Shown piece by piece: positions 23,517 through 47,676 of a DNA stretch of 64,000 nucleotides. A program made the translations under genes and the position numbers. The notes under the pieces were generated by a model, which did not search any database, was not told where the DNA came from, and was given only the letters and a program-made list of their open reading frames with translations. The stretch's first letter is position 1, and the number at the start of each line of letters is the position of its first letter. Source of the stretch: Corallium rubrum (lineage: Eukaryota; Cnidaria; Anthozoa; Scleralcyonacea; Coralliidae); assembly GCA_964035015.1 (NCBI GenBank), contig OZ036002.1:4178377-4242376 (forward strand). The letters are read 5' to 3'.

Positions 23517-25931
23517 ATGTCCCAACACGTCAACCAAATTGATTCTGATATTTTGAACGTTAAGACAAACCTTTCTAACGTTTGTCCTACAGTCATATAT
23601 TCAGGCATCACCCAGTTCATTCGCTCGTTGAACTCGAAATTTTACACGTTTCTCAAGGCTAGTAAAACTTCGAAATTCAACACTCTTGTAGGCCCTCGTC
23701 CCGTTTCGAATTCTAACCACACTAACTCCACCAGTAATGTCAATTTAGTGGTCACGATTCCTCCTGATTTGCCCTTGTCTGACCCTGAGAGATCTGTCCT
23801 TGCGAAAGGTCTCAAATTTGTTCCCAACCCTGGGCCCATAGACTCCTTCTCAGTGAAGGAGGACACCGAAACTTTCTTTAGAAGACTAAGACTTAAGGCA
23901 CATTTTCACAATAATTCCTCCATCCAACAAAAGGATGTTTTTGAGGCTGCTAATCCTAAAAAATCTTCCTGGTCTCCTCCGGAAGGCCAATTTGGCTCCC
24001 TTGATCTTTTCATTCGACAATGTCGACATGATATAGATCAGCTCCCACCTTTTAGGCCCAAAACGCCATCTAATCTCAGCTCTAGTTAATTAAGTGCTTT
24101 AAAATCATTGCGTAGCCGGAATGATATTGTCATCAAACCTGCTGACAAAGGTGGTGCTTTGGTTGTCTGGAGAGCTGATTTGTACCGCGAAGAGGCTCAA
24201 AGGCAACTAAACGACACTGCTTTTTACAGCAGAGTTGATGGTGATTTGACATCCCAACACAACACCACCATTCGATCCACCATCAACAACCTCATCACCA
24301 CTGGGGAATTGCCTGATACAGCAAGCAATCTCCTAACCACCACTCCACGCACACCTGTCATGTACTTCCTTCCCAAAATTCACAAACCCAACAACCCAGG
24401 TAGACCTATAGTGTCTGCTTGTGGTTGCCCTACCCAAGCCATTTCATCCTACCTTGACCACATCATGGCGCCCTTGGTTAAGAATTTACCTTCTTACATC
24501 AAGGACACCAAACATGCTCTGAAAATTTGTGACCACATTAGTTTTCAGGGTTCACATCATTTCATCTTCACCATGGATGTCAAATCACTCTACACTGTCA
24601 TCCCGCATCACGATGGTCTTCAAGCACTTAAATATTTCTTTGATCAACGCACAACTCGGGAGCCATCGACCGCTACTTTGTTACGCCTGGCCGAGTTAGT
24701 GCTCACCCTCAACAATTTTTCATTTGATGGTGAGCATTACCAACAAGTTAGTGGTGTAGCCATGGGTACCAAAATGGGCCCTAACTATGCCAACTTATTT
24801 GTTGGTTATGTGGAAAAACAAATCTTTGAACAATACACTGGTTTCCTACCTGACTACTATGGTCGGTTCATTGATGATTGCTTAGGCACTGCATCATGTT
24901 CGCGCGCTGACCTGGTTTGCTTCATTAACTATGTTAATGACTTCCACCCAGCACTCCAGTTCACATGGGAGATCAGTGAGACTAGTGTGTCGTTCTTAGA
25001 TATTCTCATCTCCATTAATGGTAATAAGCTGAGCACTTCTGTCTTTTACAAGACCACTGACTCTCATAGCTACCTCCTCTTCTCCTCTCATCATCCTAAA
25101 CACACCAAAACTTCCATTCCTTTCTCTCAATTTCTTCGTCTTCGCCGCCTCTGCAGTGAAGATGATGATTTCAATGCCAAATGTTTGGAAATGAGAAACT
25201 TTTTTGTTAATCGCGGTTATCCTTCCCACCTCTTAGACACTGCCTTACACAAGGTCTCCAACATTTCCCGTTCAGACACCTTAAGCGAACCTTTGGCTAC
25301 CATTTCTAATGAAAAAGTACCTCTAGTTCTCACTTTTCATCCCTTCAATTTCAAAGTAAGGGACATCATTAGCCGCAATTTCGACCTCATTAAAAATGAC
25401 CCAGAAACATCTTCCATTTTCTCTGAGAAACCCCTAGTATCTTTTCGGCATAGCAAAAACATCCGGGAAAACGTTGTTCACAGCTCACTGCAGCAAGCCT
25501 TGGTATCACATGTTGGCACCAGCTCTTGCTGTCGTGGTAGGTGCAACACCTGTAAATACTTAGACTCCTCAATTTCAATTTCGGCTCCAAACACAGTTTT
25601 CAACATAACCCACAGTTTCACTTGCACTTCCTCCAACCTCATTTACTGTATCTCTTGCAGTAAATGTCCCATGCTTTACATCGGAGGAACTGGAAGACGT
25701 TTAGGTGACAGGTTTGTTGAACACCTTCGTGATGTCAAATACAATGTGCCAAACAAACCTGTTGCCAGGCACTTCAACAGTGCCAACCACTCCTTTTCCA
25801 ACATGAAAATCTGTGCCATTCAGCCCATTACAGGTTGTAACGATACTCGTCGTAAACAAGAAATGCGTCTCATTTACAAACTTGGTACCATTCACCCTCA
25901 CGGCCTCAATGAGCGATTCTCTTTCATTTAG
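23517..25931 (+). pseudogene. Penelope-like reverse transcriptase/GIY-YIG endonuclease, one in-frame stop
   Basis: Retrotransposon polyprotein that would copy its RNA and nick target DNA. The frame is open from ATG 23517 to TAG 25929-25931 except for one TAA at 24087-24089; the two halves (190 aa and 607 aa from the next ATG) share the frame, so it is an 805-codon ORF with one nonsense codon. The N-terminal part carries LSDPERSVLAKGLKFVP, typical of these elements. The RT part has IVIKPADKGGALVVW, YFLPKIHKPNNPGRP, FTMDVKSLYT, GVAMGTKMGP and the catalytic RFIDDCLG at 24867-24878. A Cys-rich linker (CCRGRCNTC, then CISCSKC) leads into a GIY-YIG nuclease from about 25638: LIYCIS, YIGGTGRRLGDR, EH, then a Glu in RKQEMRLIY and a GLNERF ending. 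All motifs are intact, so the element was probably active until recently. The family (Neptune, Poseidon or other) is not resolved. Confidence 0.92.
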
Positions 25932-26180
25932 CTCACTCCACCACCATATTCCACACCTTTTCCTTAACCTTTTTCTGATGATTTAAATAGTAATTTATAA
26001 CCTGTTTCTTTGCCTATTTACAGGTACCTGACCCACAAATTGGGTCAGCACCTGCACACAGGCTAAAATTACATATTAATTTATTTGTTTACTTTGTTTT
26101 TATTGGCTTACATGTGTTCACGTGATTCCCATTGTAGCTCTGCTATAAATACGCGTGACCACATGTGAGTTGTTTACTAA

Positions 26181-26220
26181 TTTCTCCTGACGAAGGGCCT
26201 TCGCTCGAAACGTCGAGAAG
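26181..26220 (+). ncRNA. Candidate hammerhead ribozyme in Penelope 3' region
   Basis: Core CTGACGA at 26187-26193, then a GGGC-CTTC-GCTC hairpin, then GAAA at 26207-26210 and GTC at 26212-26214. Flanks TTTCTC (26181-26186) and GAGAAG (26215-26220) pair as a 6-bp helix I including one G-U. Helix II needs one extra unpaired A and a G-U pair. Helix III is only a self-complementary ACGT with no loop, which would work only as a dimer. Hammerheads with minimal helix III are known in Penelope-like elements, which makes this plausible but not proven. Confidence 0.4.
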
Positions 26221-26339
26221 ATTTTTTTCTCTGTTTTTCAGGCCAACGTGACTTAACCCTGGTAATATTAAGAGTAACCAAGTATTTAAATCTATTAGAG
26301 TAACCAAGAATTCATTATTCAAATCCTTCAAATGGCCTT

Positions 26340-26960
<621 letters not shown>

Positions 26961-27137
26961 ACTGAGGTAGTGTAGGATTGCTTCCCATGTCAAAACTAAA
27001 GGAAGTCATGACTAACTACTTAATAACTGAGAGTGAGGTCTTTACGGAAAAATATTAAATCGAGGTCTTACTGTATTAACTGAGTGATAGTGACTTAGTG
27101 AGGTTACTACATTCCGTGCCATATAATAAGATGTGTG

Positions 27138-27938
27138 CAGGGCCGCATTAACAGATTATGGGGCCCTGGGCAGAGAGATATGATGGGGCCCCTATATAGG
27201 AAAATGTTGGGAAAGGCAGAAATAGGATTTTTGGAAAATAGGTTAAGAATTGTTTAAAACCCAAATATTAGTAACATAGTAACCCTAATAATAGTAACCC
27301 TAATATAACGGGTAATATATAGTAACCCTATTATAACGAGTTTTGATACTTAAGAAATGGTTCATGGTTTGGCGTGCTCCATCGGGTTATGGATGCACGC
27401 GGGAAGTTCAGAGAGCACGAAAAAAGCGTTAAGAGTTGGTCGAGGCATAGCCGAGAACAGCGTTGACATTGTAAGTGGTCCCATGCATATTGAAGTTAAT
27501 TTTATAGCGTCTGTATGTACAGGATCAATTAATATGTTTGTTTTCCTTGCATAGAATAGGTTATAAATAGAATATGGCAGAACAACATGTCAACATCTCT
27601 AAATGTAAGAGCCGCCATGTTTCCGGTTTACTGCTTCCAGTGGTCTCCAAGTGTAGTTCCTAGACCCTTCTCGAGAGAAATAAAGCAAATTTCATTATCT
27701 TGTGTGTCGGGAAGGAAAGTTGTACAGCACATATATCGTTGCAATTTTCACGAGACTATTTAATCGGCACATTATATTCAGTATGTACATTGTGCAGATA
27801 CTAAAAACTCAAAATCCAAATATTCTTTAAGTCGTTTCACAATTAATAAACTTTTTTTTTTTCTCATTGGGCTGGGGGCCCCGCTCACATGGGGCCCTGG
27901 GCAGCTGCCCCTTTTGCCCATAGGGTAAAGCGGCCCTG
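27138..27938. mobile_element. hAT-like non-autonomous element, 801 bp, 8-bp TSD
   Basis: Ends CAGGGCCGCATTAAC and GGTAAAGCGGCCCTG; flanked by GATGTGTG at 27130-27137 and 27939-27946, a perfect 8-bp duplication. GGGGCCCTGGGC occurs near both ends as a subterminal repeat. It contains TAACCCTA-like words at 27270-27330. No transposase recognised. Confidence 0.88.
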
Positions 27939-27946
27939 GATGTGTG

Positions 27947-29660
27947 AATCCCACCTACAACCAAGTTCAACCTCAATATACAGTATAGACCTCTTGCACA
28001 TGCATCAAAATGATGGATATGGAGAGCAACCACAGGGAGCCCACACTAACTTTGGAGTGTGTGAAATCACGTCGAGAGCTGGGGCGAGTGAGGTCAAACC
28101 AGGGGGAGCCAATCAGTATGCACCATGATGGTCTCATACAACAATGAGTCCTTTACCAAGCAAATCACAATCACTGATAAGTTGCAGTCCCTGTGCTCTG
28201 GGTCCACTTTCACCTCTCAGCAGTTATGTCTCCACATGACCAAATTCCAGACTGGGGGAGTTTGTATCACGTAATGTATTGATAATGCAATTTTTGCCAA
28301 TAATTTCCCACAGCCATGCAATTTTCATCAAAGTGTAGTTTACACAGATTTAGAAAAAAATACATGAAAAACAAATGTAACCACTATTTTATTTTCCAGC
28401 TGCTCTGAAAAGCAGCCATTTTCCTGCACAACCCAACTCGATTTTCAAGAGATCTCCACGAAATGGTGACCAAAATTTGTTGCATTTTATCTTTGACAAG
28501 TTTTATTTGCTCATATGTATGACACAAATTGACATTTTTCCCCTTGTAAAAAACAACCTTGTAGAAAAACTGCCATGACCAGCTTTTGATAAAGGCTTTT
28601 TGTTAGGTAAAAAAAATATGGTTGAATGAGACAATTGCCAGGTAAAGATGTTTTAAGATAGAATTTTGATGCAAAAAAAGTTGACTTACCAGAAGAAATA
28701 CTTACAAATAACGATAATTGTATGAAGTACACGAACAAGGTTAATAGCAGAGGGTTAATAGGTCAGTTTCATATTACTTACATGTTTTCCATGCCGAGTG
28801 ATGGGACATTGTCATAGAATAACAGTCATAAGACTGTGCTACTGCATGGTTATGCCAGACCTGGACAAAGGAGTACGCTTGAGTTGGTCTTGTTCCATCA
28901 CTTGCATGAAATATTCTTCCCAGCAAACTTTATAGACGCTTATAGTAGTTATTAAACAGTTCGTCTTTCGTCTCACGAGCGCCATCTTGAATAATGGCCA
29001 ATACAGCGGTATATCACATTAGCGTATCGCTGGCACGGATTACAAAGTGACTGAATTCTCGGAAAGCGGTCGGGCCTTGGGCTAGGTCATGCGTGAATGA
29101 AGCATTGTATAATTTAGCAATTCGTGCGAACAGTGTAGACGTCGAGGATCCAAAAAGGGCAGGTGAACACTGGCTGGACTCTGCAATCACCAAGTTTCGA
29201 AACATTTCTGTTGCAAGTTATATGCAACTTGTCTCGCAATGTTTCGTGTGATCAACCAATAAAAAATACACCTTCAAGCTCGTCCCCAGGGTCTGGGGTT
29301 TTTGCGAAAGGCGCGAGAAGTTGCTTTGCAATTTAACAATCACGGTTTTGAAACTTGGCAACCTTCAAAGCGGTTAACAATCAAGCTACGATTCATGTTG
29401 AAAGGTACATGAAGGTGCCAAATCCTTTATTAATTTTTAAACAGTACGGTTGAGCGATTGAATACAAACGTTGCTAATGGCTGATTGCTTCATTATGCAG
29501 AAAACACAATATGTTCAGTAACCGTGAACGTGCAAAAATTTCCATAAACCTGAACAAAAACATAAAATGACTTTTGTTGAGCTTCCAAACCTGGTCATAT
29601 TTTCTATTAACTATGAACAGATTTAGCCGTTGCGACAGGGAGACAAATTGCACGAAAAAT
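27947..29660. other. No gene recognised
   Basis: Small ORFs at 28511-28738 and 29014-29205 lack motifs. CGCCATCTTGAATAATGGCC at 28980 is YY1-like, as in several MITEs here. Confidence 0.3.
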
Positions 29661-29780
29661 TGCAGTGTAAAGGCCTAGCCAAACGCTTTCAACATTGTTG
29701 AACGATGTTGAATAATGTTGAAAGCACGAGTGGCCAAATGAATTCAACATCGTTCAACATTCATGAATGACAATTACAAA

Positions 29781-30062
29781 CTTGCCACACCCTATTCTTT
29801 TGTTTTTCGTCGGTTTTTAACTTCTCCGTAATAACCTCCAATTTAAAAGCAGGCGGTGGTATTTGATTTCTCCCGGGAAATGCGGGGTTGAAGGTTATTA
29901 CGGAAAAATAACCTGAGATAACTTTACGTTAAAAATTAGCATAATTAACAACACAATTGAATTTTCAAATCCCTAAATGCTCTTTTTCAAAAACAAACTA
30001 TGTATTAGCTTGAATTTCTAATGTAGAAACCTCCGAAAAACAAAAGAATAGGGTGTGGCAAG
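29781..30062. mobile_element. MITE with perfect 29-bp inverted repeats
   Basis: CTTGCCACACCCTATTCTTT at 29781 is repeated inverted at 30034-30062 with 29/29 identity. Confidence 0.9.
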
Positions 30063-30069
30063 TATATAA

Positions 30070-30177
30070 ACAAGTTAAAGCCCTCGGGAGTCGGTTTTTA
30101 TTTAACTGTAAAGACCTCGCGCTTCGCGCTCGGTCTTCACAGTTAAATAAAAACCTCTCCCTCGTGCTTTAACCTTC
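30070..30177. repeat. Hairpin palindrome with GC-rich centre
   Basis: Arms GTTTTTATTTAACTGTAAAGACC and complement (shown in part) flank CTCGCGCTTCGCGCTCG; outer parts CCCTCGGGAG and CTCCCTCGTG continue the stem. Confidence 0.8.
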
Positions 30178-31047
30178 ATTTAATTGAACGCGGGCTACCA
30201 CAAAAGCTGGAATCGACAATATCCCGCATGGCTCTGTTCAACAAAGTTGAATGACGTGTGGCCAAAGGCGTTCAACACCTTTCAGCATTTTCAGAACAAT
30301 AGAAATGTTGAACGCATGTTGAAGGAAAATTTGAACATGTTCAAATTTCGTTCAATATCATTCAACAGGGGTGGCCAAACGCTTTCAACATGTTGAATTC
30401 AACAATGTTGAACGATGTTGAATGAAATGTTGAAAGCGTTTGGCCAGGCTAAAACACCGCCTTTAAGCGAGAGAAAATCCCCTTTGGGGACATTATAAGT
30501 CAAGTCCAGTACAAAGTACGATATTCTACATCAAGTTCAATTTCCAGTCTAAAGTCAAATCTTTTTAAAGAGGCACTTTACGACCAACCACGAATGACGA
30601 TATTTTCACACATCAGTGACATCACCCTTTGCGTTGGATCGATGGGCAAAGATTTCAAATATTAAGCTAGTTTATTAAGGAAGCTTTAATGAAACGGGCA
30701 AAAAGCATTGTTCTAGGATGTTTTAGCTTACTTTTCAAACTCAGCTAATGTTCAAAGTAGCGCAAGCAGCAGCATAAATATCAAATAAGATAGAGACACT
30801 GGAAACGAAAGGTAAACGATTTTTGGAGAACGGCGTGGTAAAGTTCGTTCAAGCTAGTTTAGAATAGATCTAAGATTTAAAATTAAAGTTTATCAGTTAT
30901 ATCAATAAGTGTTAGGATTACAACTCATCTAACGTTATATGTTTCCTATCGGAAGAGATAAAACATGAGCGCTAAGAGTATGGAATTATCAGAAGGAAAT
31001 CGGCGATTATCTGACGGTTGCAAGTTTCAAGAAAGCAATGTTATAGC

Positions 31048-43120
<12,073 letters not shown>

Positions 43121-44232
43121 AATGTGACAACTTTCATGTTTCTGGAGAAAGGTGGCGGCAGCGAAAAATTGGTTGAACTGCGGAGATTTTTAATGAGGTT
43201 ATGCAATAACCAAGGTTACCAAGGAACTGCGCGCGGAGAATGGGGAGAATCAGCGTGAGAGCGTTCGATACATAGCTATATATCTGCGTGTTCCCGATCT
43301 CTCGTCTTTGGTGAGGTTAGGTTGGAATATCTAGGAATTGTTACTTGGATGGTGACATTTCTGTGAAATCTCACTTTGGTGGTCAGGTCAAGGCTGGAAT
43401 TCGACACGTAGTGTGGGACCTGAATCCAAGTAACAACAAATCGCAGCGTATCCTGTAGTCATGTCTGCACCTAACCATCTACAAGGGTAAGCAGTGACTG
43501 CAGATGTTAATGAGGTAATACTAACGTTTCGAGTGACAGAGCAGGGTGTCAGAGGTATTGCTGGGCCGAATCCTGCCTAAGGCAAAAAAAAAGTCTTCTG
43601 TTTCTGGTCAGCGCGCGCGTCATCTTTTTTCTTGCGCGTCGATACCTTTTTTTAAACATTTATAATATTAATTGCTACAAATGACATCAGCGGATATTAA
43701 ATATTTGATCGGTCTACTCTCAACCATTCTGTTTCTGGTCAGGGCACATGCCCAAAATGACGCGGGTTTTTTGTTGGGTTTTTTTCCAAGGCCAGTGGCG
43801 TAGCCAAGGGGGGGCCTAGGGGAACCTGGGCCTCCCAACTTCACATTTGGCCCCCCCCCCCCCCGGCCCCCAGTCTCCTGAATGTCTGACGCTAAATTCA
43901 AGTAAGAACTTTTGCTTCTTTAAAATTTGAAGTTTGTTTCTGTTGCTAATGATAATTGTGATGCTGATACACTGTCACATGAACTTTCATTGGTTAAACT
44001 GCGCAGAATTACGCTCCCAAGAGCCCTCGGTCCTTTTGACCAGCGTCAGCTCCCTGTACCCCATTGAACTCTAAATAAACTGGAACGCTAACTCATAAGA
44101 AAGGCCCTATGATTGGGTGAAGTCAAACTTCCGGCCGCTGGGGGTCGCCATTGCACGTCTGACGTCAACAGAACCTATGAGCGGCACGTACAATGAAAAA
44201 CTGAAAACTCGCTGCAAAAAACAACCATTTTT

Positions 44233-45232
44233 TAGGGGTGCACCGGAACCAATATTTTAAGATCCGGCCGGAACCGGATCTGACCGGAACTGAAAAAGAA
44301 ATCCGGCCGGAACTTCCGGCCGGAACCGGGTTTGTTAAGCCATATATGGTTATATGCTATTTTATCAAGAGCCGGGCGGGGGGGGGGGGCAAAAGTTGGA
44401 ATACAATATTGAATAATGTTAACGTAATTGTGTAAAACATCTTCATGAAATGCTCATGTATAGGCGAGTTTCAAGGTGTTGCGCGCGCATCATTTTTCAA
44501 AAAAACTGGCAAGCTCCACTCAAAGTAAACATACTCTTTAAAATAAACAAAGTGTAGATACAGTTTCTGGATATAAAACATTGTTATTCTGCTGTTGTTG
44601 GCTCGCTAGCAAGTCTGTTTGCCATTCCTTACTTTGTGGGGAGCCCGCCAATTTCTTTCCAAAACGATGCGCACGCAACACCCTGAAACTCGTCTATTGG
44701 TGTTAATGATTTAATGGTATACAAATATATCCTTGTATAGTGTATTATCTACACGGGAGCAAAGAGCCTGGGAACGAGGTTGTAACTAGAGTATATCAGC
44801 ATATATAAAATCACTTGTTTTCATTTTATTTTGTATGTTTCACACCAATTTTCAACCTTTCATTTGCATGGCTAGTATGAAATGATTAAATTATCAGTAT
44901 GTGCTTGTTATATGAAGCACTTTCCCTAACCCACCATTCTGAACCGCTGACCGTCTTATAAAAAAGACAAGAGTATTATTTTTTTTCAATGATTGCATGT
45001 TGTTTCTTGCTATTTATGTAAATTATACTTCACAGTTGTTGAAATGTGATCTGTTCAGTCTGTTTGATCGAAGTTGTTTAATAAATAAACTTGATATTCA
45101 ATCTCTCTGAAAACGACAGAGTTCCGGTTCCGGCCATGCTTTTTTAATCAGTTCCGGCCGGAACCGGATCTCCGAAAAATCAGAGTTCCGGCCGGAACTA
45201 CCCGGCCGGAACCGAGTTCCGGTGCACCCCTA
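44233..45232. mobile_element. hAT-like element, exactly 1000 bp, 8-bp TSD
   Basis: TAGGGGTGCACCGGAAC at the left, its complement GTTCCGGTGCACCCCTA at the right; CCATTTTT at 44225-44232 and 45233-45240. Subterminal TTCCGGCCGGAAC palindromes are repeated several times at each end. Confidence 0.9.
44463..44696. mobile_element. MITE nested inside the 1000-bp hAT-like element
   Basis: GGCGAGTTTCAAGGTGTTGC / GCAACACCCTGAAACTCGTC inverted ends with GCGCGCATC / GATGCGCAC. Confidence 0.75.
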
Positions 45233-46609
45233 CCATTTTTTAGACCTAAAGTTTTTTTATAGATGATAACGAAGAAGATAGTATGTATTGGGCTTATTGG
45301 CCTTATACCTGAACAATTTCTACACACGAAGATGGATTGAATGACGAAATATCTGCCGAACAAAAGCAAAATTCGAGTCCGAAACTCGTACGGAAAATGC
45401 AGGTTTCTCTTATTTTTCTTTGTTATTTCAAACGTTTGAAGGTTGTCTTGCCAAGAATTAGTAATAAGATAATGCTAAATTATAGCTTTAAGTCGAGTTT
45501 CAGTTGTGGAAATGCTAAATCTGACATTTTTCGATACGAGGAGTAATTCCAGAGCTGTAATAACACACGGTAAAGTGCATTTTGTTGTTGTTTTCCTACT
45601 GAAAATTGAGAAATTTAAAACCCAACTGTTTTTATAAACAACCTCTTCATTTTAAACCTGGGTTTCATATGTATTTTCTTTATATTTGTCCAAACCAATG
45701 GCAATTTTGGTTGTGTATTGTTAACTTTCATTTGAGAGCTGATATTTTTACTGTTTTCCTTGTTTTTACTCGTCATGTCCGTGTTCACTCTACGGTATAT
45801 TGGAATTTGATTTAAGCCTAAAAGTAGTTAACAAGTTCAGTTTTTGTTTGATTTCAAGCTGTTTTTGCAACCCAGTTCACCAAATCCAGCTTCATTTTCT
45901 CTCGGTTATACAGTAAAAGGGACTGGGATTGACGTGCATGGCGGCCCCCCTAGGCGGCCCCCATGTCCGCCATTTTTGGCTTCATGATACGCCATCGAGT
46001 TATCGTTCCAGTTTACTTAGAGTTCAATGCTGTACCCCCAAATTTTCTGCACCCCCAAATTTTCCGTTGCTCCCCCAAAATGTTGATCCTGGCTACGCCA
46101 CTGCCCAAGGCAAACCTTGCTTGAACAGACATCTGAAACATGTTGCGGTATTCTTATAATATACTTGTCACATGGTATACTGAACATGTAGCATGAACAC
46201 ATGATTGAAATATGAAGCCTTCAATCAGTGCCAAATGTACCAGGTGTTTTCATAGGAAACATTACTTTTTTTTGGCCTAATCATGCGCAATGCCATTATG
46301 CCAATGCTGCGTAATGATGCATGCGCAATGCTGTTATATATGTACCATATCGGCAATGTGCATGTATTTATCAACCTAAAGAATTAGAAGTCATATTTAA
46401 ATTTTTTACTATTCCAATTCAGCGCGAATTCTCACGAGGTTGCGCAAATAGCCAATTAACTAAAGGCATAATCACCGCCTGCTTCCTCCCTAAATCGCAA
46501 CGATTTTGAACTCTGGACTATAAGTGAATATTGAATAAGACGGGAACTTTATAGAAAAATGCACTGTGTGAACTTGGGTTGAAGCATTCACTCGAATGAG
46601 ACCCAATGA

Positions 46610-46906
46610 CAGGGATGTAGCCAGGATTTTGAAGGGGGGGGGGGGGGGATCGAGTCGCTGAAATGCCATTTCCTAGCTTTTGGAGGAAGATTTTAACAGA
46701 CCCTAAAGGTTAAAAAACGTCATATAAAATACTCAAAACATGCAAACCTCACATAGATACTCAAAATGCATACATGCACTCAGTAGATTGAATACACCTG
46801 TTCAGTTTATTTCCTGCCGTAATTCATATTGCATCGATCAGTTTCGTAGTTACAGGTCTGTTGTTTTATATCTGAAGGGGGGTGGCTCCCCCTGGCTACG
46901 TCCCTG
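46610..46906. mobile_element. hAT-like MITE, 297 bp, perfect 8-bp TSD
   Basis: CAGGGATGTAGCCAGG and CCTGGCTACGTCCCTG ends; CCCAATGA at 46602-46609 and 46907-46914. Confidence 0.92.
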
Positions 46907-47341
46907 CCCAATGATCAAGTTCCGTAAAGTGAGCATATCAACAAAATATTTTAATATAGTTGCATCATCACACATCAAATTTTTACATCACAACGTACAC
47001 GTATTATAAAATATTAAGAATGCATAAATAAAATATATATTGTAATAATGCGATGATGTACATGTAAGGCGGCTGTATTCGCAGGCATTTCTGGTACGAA
47101 ACATAAAACTAACGGGCATGAAATAAACTGCTTTAATAATCTTATCGAAAATTTAAGAATTGTTTCATATGGAAAACAGTCGCATCAACACACGCCTTGT
47201 AGAGATGACCCTCAGGCTTTGCTCGGCGCTCCTTTAGCCTGTGAAGCCAGGCTCTGTAGGGGCGGGGCGTAAGGCTCTCTTCTCTCCTTCTCCCTTTACG
47301 CCCCCCCCCCCCCCCTCCCCCGCCAAGTGCCTACTTTTTTT

Positions 47342-47676
47342 AAGTGGCCACGTTTGGGGATTTTACATATCCGTAATATTTGGGATCTTCCTGAGCAAAA
47401 TCATAATATATCTTGTCAGCCGAAAATTTCAACTTCAGACTTATTTGCTGTCAAAGTTACCGGATGTGATGTCACAAGAGGCATTCCAAACCAGTTTTTT
47501 TTGTTACTTGCTACAAAAATGCCTCTTGCGACATCACATCCGGTAACTTTGTTAGCAAAAAAAGTTCAATGAAGATGAAATTTTCGGCTGAGAAGATATA
47601 TTATGATTTTGCTCAGGAAGACCCAAATATTACGAATATGTAAAATCTCCAAACGTGAGATAGGCTAGGCACTTTA
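47342..47676. mobile_element. Palindromic MITE, about 335 bp
   Basis: CACGTTTGGGGATTTTACAT, ATATATCTTGTCAGCCGAAA and GTTACCGGATGTGATGTC on the left are all mirrored on the right around a T-rich loop near 47500. Confidence 0.85.

Larger units (their letters stand above)
23440..26240 (+). mobile_element. Penelope-like retroelement, near full length
   Basis: Contains an RT plus GIY-YIG reading frame (23517-25931), about 70 bp of 5' sequence and about 300 bp of 3' sequence with a TATA-like CTATAAATAC (about 26142-26151) and a hammerhead-like motif. The left edge abuts a MITE ending near 23429. Boundaries and target duplication could not be fixed by eye. Penelope-like elements are an RT class distinct from LINEs and LTR elements. 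Confidence 0.8.
29669..30452. mobile_element. MITE made of TTCAACAT words, carrying an inserted MITE and a hairpin
   Basis: CCTAGCCAAACGCTTTCAAC at the left is mirrored by GTTGAAAGCGTTTGGCCAGG at the right. The interior repeats GTTGAACGATGTTGAA. It is interrupted by 29781-30062 and the hairpin at 30070-30177. Confidence 0.75.
43793..46103. mobile_element. hAT-like element of 2.3 kb hosting a nested insertion
   Basis: Ends CAGTGGCGTAGCCAAGG and CCTGGCTACGCCACTG; flanks TCCAAGGC (43785-43792) and CCCAAGGC (46104-46111) match 7 of 8. Without the nested 44233-45232 element and its extra TSD it would be about 1.3 kb. No transposase recognised. Confidence 0.7.

Noticed and set aside
43139..43151. 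Heat-shock element upstream of HSP90 (TTTCTGGAGAAAG)
   Set aside because: TTC and GAA are 4 nt apart instead of 2, so it does not fit the nTTCnnGAAn rule.
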